From contig NZ_BAGB01000047.1 in the NCBI RefSeq assembly GCF_000308615.1, positions 310,001 through 374,000 on the forward strand: DNA of 64,000 nucleotides. Direction: 5' to 3'. How positions within the stretch are numbered: the first letter of the stretch is position 1; every line of letters starts with the position of its first letter. Positions 62,416-64,000 of this stretch are shown here, piece by piece. The stretch comes from Nocardia jiangxiensis NBRC 101359. Its GTDB lineage: Bacteria > Actinomycetota > Actinomycetes > Mycobacteriales > Mycobacteriaceae. The position numbers and the translations under genes are program-made. The notes under the pieces are model-generated. The model was not told where the DNA came from and did not search any database. It saw only the letters and a program-made list of their open reading frames with translations.

Positions 62416-63764
62416 CCGAGACGACAGCCGAAGCGCTCTCCACCCCGATGACGATCGGCGTGGAGGCGTACATCTCCCCGGAATACGCTCGCGCCGAAGG
62501 GGATCGGCTGTGGGCCAAGGTGTGGCAGCAGGTGTGCCGGGTGGAGGAGTTGCCCCGGGTGGGCGATTTCCTCACCTACGAGATCCTCGACGATTCGGTG
62601 ATCGTCGTGCGCACCGCCGAGGACACCATTCGCGCGTACCACAACGTCTGCGCGCATCGCGGCCGCCGCCTGGTCGACACCCCGCCCGGCGCGCACGACG
62701 CTCGCGGCAGCCGCAAACAGTTCGTCTGCGGATTCCACGGCTGGCGATACGACCTGCAGGGCAACAACACCTTCGTGCCCGAGCGCGGGGACTGGCCGTG
62801 CGGCCTGTCCGACCGCAACGACGGCCTGAACCAGGTCCGCCTGGACACCTGGGGCGGCTGGGTCTGGATCACCCTGGATCCGGATGCGGAACCACTGCGC
62901 GACTACCTGGAACCCGCTGCCTCCCTGCTGGATCCGTTCCATCTGGAGAACATGCGGTACCGGTGGCGGCGCTGGCTGACCTTCGACTGCAACTGGAAGG
63001 TCGCCTTCGAGGCGTTCATGGAGACCTACCACGTGCCCTACACCCATCCGGAATTCATGAATTTCGGCGACTTCCTGGGCTGGGGACGCGCGCAGGGCAA
63101 GCACAGCAATATCGGCTACGACGCGCCGAAGGGTATGGAGGAGAACCAGGGCAAGCTGCGCATCGGCAGTGGCGCGGACGCGCGGCTGTCCACCGCGCAA
63201 CTGCAGAACTTCACCTGGGAGAACGCCAACACCAACACCACCGAATCCATGGTGGCCGTGGCCAATCGGCTGGCCGAGGAGCTGCCCGAGGGCACCGCGC
63301 CCGGTGAGGTGCTGCGGTACTGGCTGGAGACCTGCCGTCGCGAGGACGCCGAACGCGGGGTGATCTGGCCGACCGTCGATCCCGAGATCGTGGCCAAGAG
63401 CGGCACCTCGTGGCAGATCTTCCCCAACTTCCAGATCGGCCACGCGCCGAACAATATGCTGTGCTACCGATTCCGGCCCTACGGCTTCGATCCGGACAAG
63501 TGCATCTTCGAAGCTTCGGTGTTCGAACTGTTCCCGCACGGCGAGGAACCGAAGACCGAGTGGATCTACACCCCGGTCGGCGACGAGGGCTGGCGCACCG
63601 TACTCCCGCAGGATTTCGACAATATGGCCGCGGTCCAGCAGGGCATGAAATCCCGCGGATTCTCCGGACCCAAGCCGAATCCGTACCGCGAACGCACCAT
63701 CGTGAACCTGCACCACAACCTCGCGTCCTACATGGGCACCGGCGAGCCACGCGACCTGGTCTGA
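62412..63764 (+). CDS. Rieske non-heme iron oxygenase, alpha-subunit type
   Basis: The 450-residue oxygenase has a Rieske [2Fe-2S] domain with Cys80-x-His82 and Cys106-x2-His109. The catalytic domain has EAFMETYHVPYTHP, which supplies His207 and His212 of the mononuclear iron site. It would hydroxylate or dihydroxylate a ring or carry out demethylation, needing a separate reductase that is not seen in this window. Its start overlaps the SDR stop (ATGA). Confidence 0.93.
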   Translation: MTETTAEALSTPMTIGVEAYISPEYARAEGDRLWAKVWQQVCRVEELPRVGDFLTYEILDDSVIVVRTAEDTIRAYHNVCAHRGRRLVDTPPGAHDARGSRKQFVCGFHGWRYDLQGNNTFVPERGDWPCGLSDRNDGLNQVRLDTWGGWVWITLDPDAEPLRDYLEPAASLLDPFHLENMRYRWRRWLTFDCNWKVAFEAFMETYHVPYTHPEFMNFGDFLGWGRAQGKHSNIGYDAPKGMEENQGKLRIGSGADARLSTAQLQNFTWENANTNTTESMVAVANRLAEELPEGTAPGEVLRYWLETCRREDAERGVIWPTVDPEIVAKSGTSWQIFPNFQIGHAPNNMLCYRFRPYGFDPDKCIFEASVFELFPHGEEPKTEWIYTPVGDEGWRTVLPQDFDNMAAVQQGMKSRGFSGPKPNPYRERTIVNLHHNLASYMGTGEPRDLV

Positions 63765-63780
63765 GTAATAAGGAATTTGG

Positions 63781-64000
63781 ATGGAAAACTGCTCACCCAC
63801 GCAGACACCCGAGGTCGACCGGGAGGCGCTGCGGCTGAAATACCTGGCCGAGCGGGACAAGCGGCTGCGCCCGGAGGGCCAACAGCAATATCTGGAGGCC
63901 GAGGACGAATTCGCGGACTTCTACGAGGGCGATCCGCATCTGCCCGTGCAAGCGCGCGAGCCGATCTCCGGCGAGCTCGAGGTGGCGGTGCTGGGCGGCG
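63781..64000 (+). CDS. Flavin-containing/Baeyer-Villiger monooxygenase, N-terminal part
   Basis: The visible 73 residues begin MENCSPTQTPEVDREALRLK and continue to KYLAERDKRLRPEGQQQYLE and EFADFYEGDP. They then enter the first Rossmann strand (ELEVAVLGG), where the window ends. The long leader with YxxERDKRLRPEG is typical of a branch of actinobacterial Baeyer-Villiger monooxygenases of about 600 residues. The FAD motif itself is just outside. AAGGA precedes the ATG. It would be the second such enzyme in the island. Confidence 0.75.
   Translation, partial: MENCSPTQTPEVDREALRLKYLAERDKRLRPEGQQQYLEAEDEFADFYEGDPHLPVQAREPISGELEVAVLGG

Overview
The window looks like a chromosomal segment of a high-GC actinomycete of the order Mycobacteriales. 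Nocardia is the most likely genus and Rhodococcus or Mycobacterium are possible. This rests on gene content: mycofactocin chemistry, F420/LLM oxidoreductases, SCP2-type thiolases with DUF35 partners, paired FadE-type acyl-CoA dehydrogenases and a conservon-type sensor kinase. The genus is an inference. Genes are densely packed, with many 4-bp ATGA/GTGA overlaps.

Layout. 1-4.6 kb: end of a [NiFe]-hydrogenase maturation operon (hypF tail, hypC, hypD, hypE), a NiCoT nickel permease and a DUF6390-type protein. 4.6-6.9 kb: TetR repressor divergent from a DHA2-type MFS exporter. 7-12.7 kb: amidohydrolase and acyl-CoA ligase; then, on the minus strand, a 31-codon mycofactocin precursor gene (mftA) followed by a mycofactocin-type SDR and an LLM oxidoreductase; then an EthD-like protein and a TetR. 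13-14.3 kb: a TnpB-only IS200/IS605-type element. 14.3-26 kb: two divergent catabolic operons, ALDH/CoA-transferase/OB-fold protein/thiolase (minus) and SDR/ferredoxin/P450/DUF35-thiolase fusion/DoxX/two 3-hydroxyisobutyrate-dehydrogenase-like enzymes (plus), then an orphan NIT-domain kinase. 28.6-45 kb: Baeyer-Villiger monooxygenase (BVMO), LLM, enoyl-CoA hydratases, acyl-CoA ligase, a second P450-ferredoxin pair, an acyl-CoA dehydrogenase pair, SDR, TetR, a secreted esterase, CoA-transferases and a 5'-truncated tnpB. 46-64 kb: a second catabolic block (two ligases, SDRs, AcuI-like reductase, MaoC-like hydratase, four acyl-CoA dehydrogenases, hydratase, GntR regulator, beta-propeller protein, Rieske oxygenase, start of a second BVMO).

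Taken together, 7-64 kb reads as a catabolic island for a bulky, probably cyclic or terpenoid/steroid-like carboxylic acid or ketone. Oxygenases would activate the ring, ligases and CoA-transferases make CoA thioesters, and dehydrogenase/hydratase/SDR/thiolase-or-aldolase sets shorten or open them. The substrate cannot be read from the sequence.

Three observations stand out. First, an mftA gene sits away from any visible mftBCDEF genes and is coupled to a candidate mycofactocin-dependent dehydrogenase. Second, an ATTCTC/GAGAAT promoter element recurs before catabolic units across 7-53 kb, including a near-identical 17-bp box before the ALDH, the alpha/beta hydrolase and mftA. Third, an ATCCT-N4-AGGAT operator recurs at three promoters in the 46-60 kb block around the GntR gene, which suggests a small regulon.
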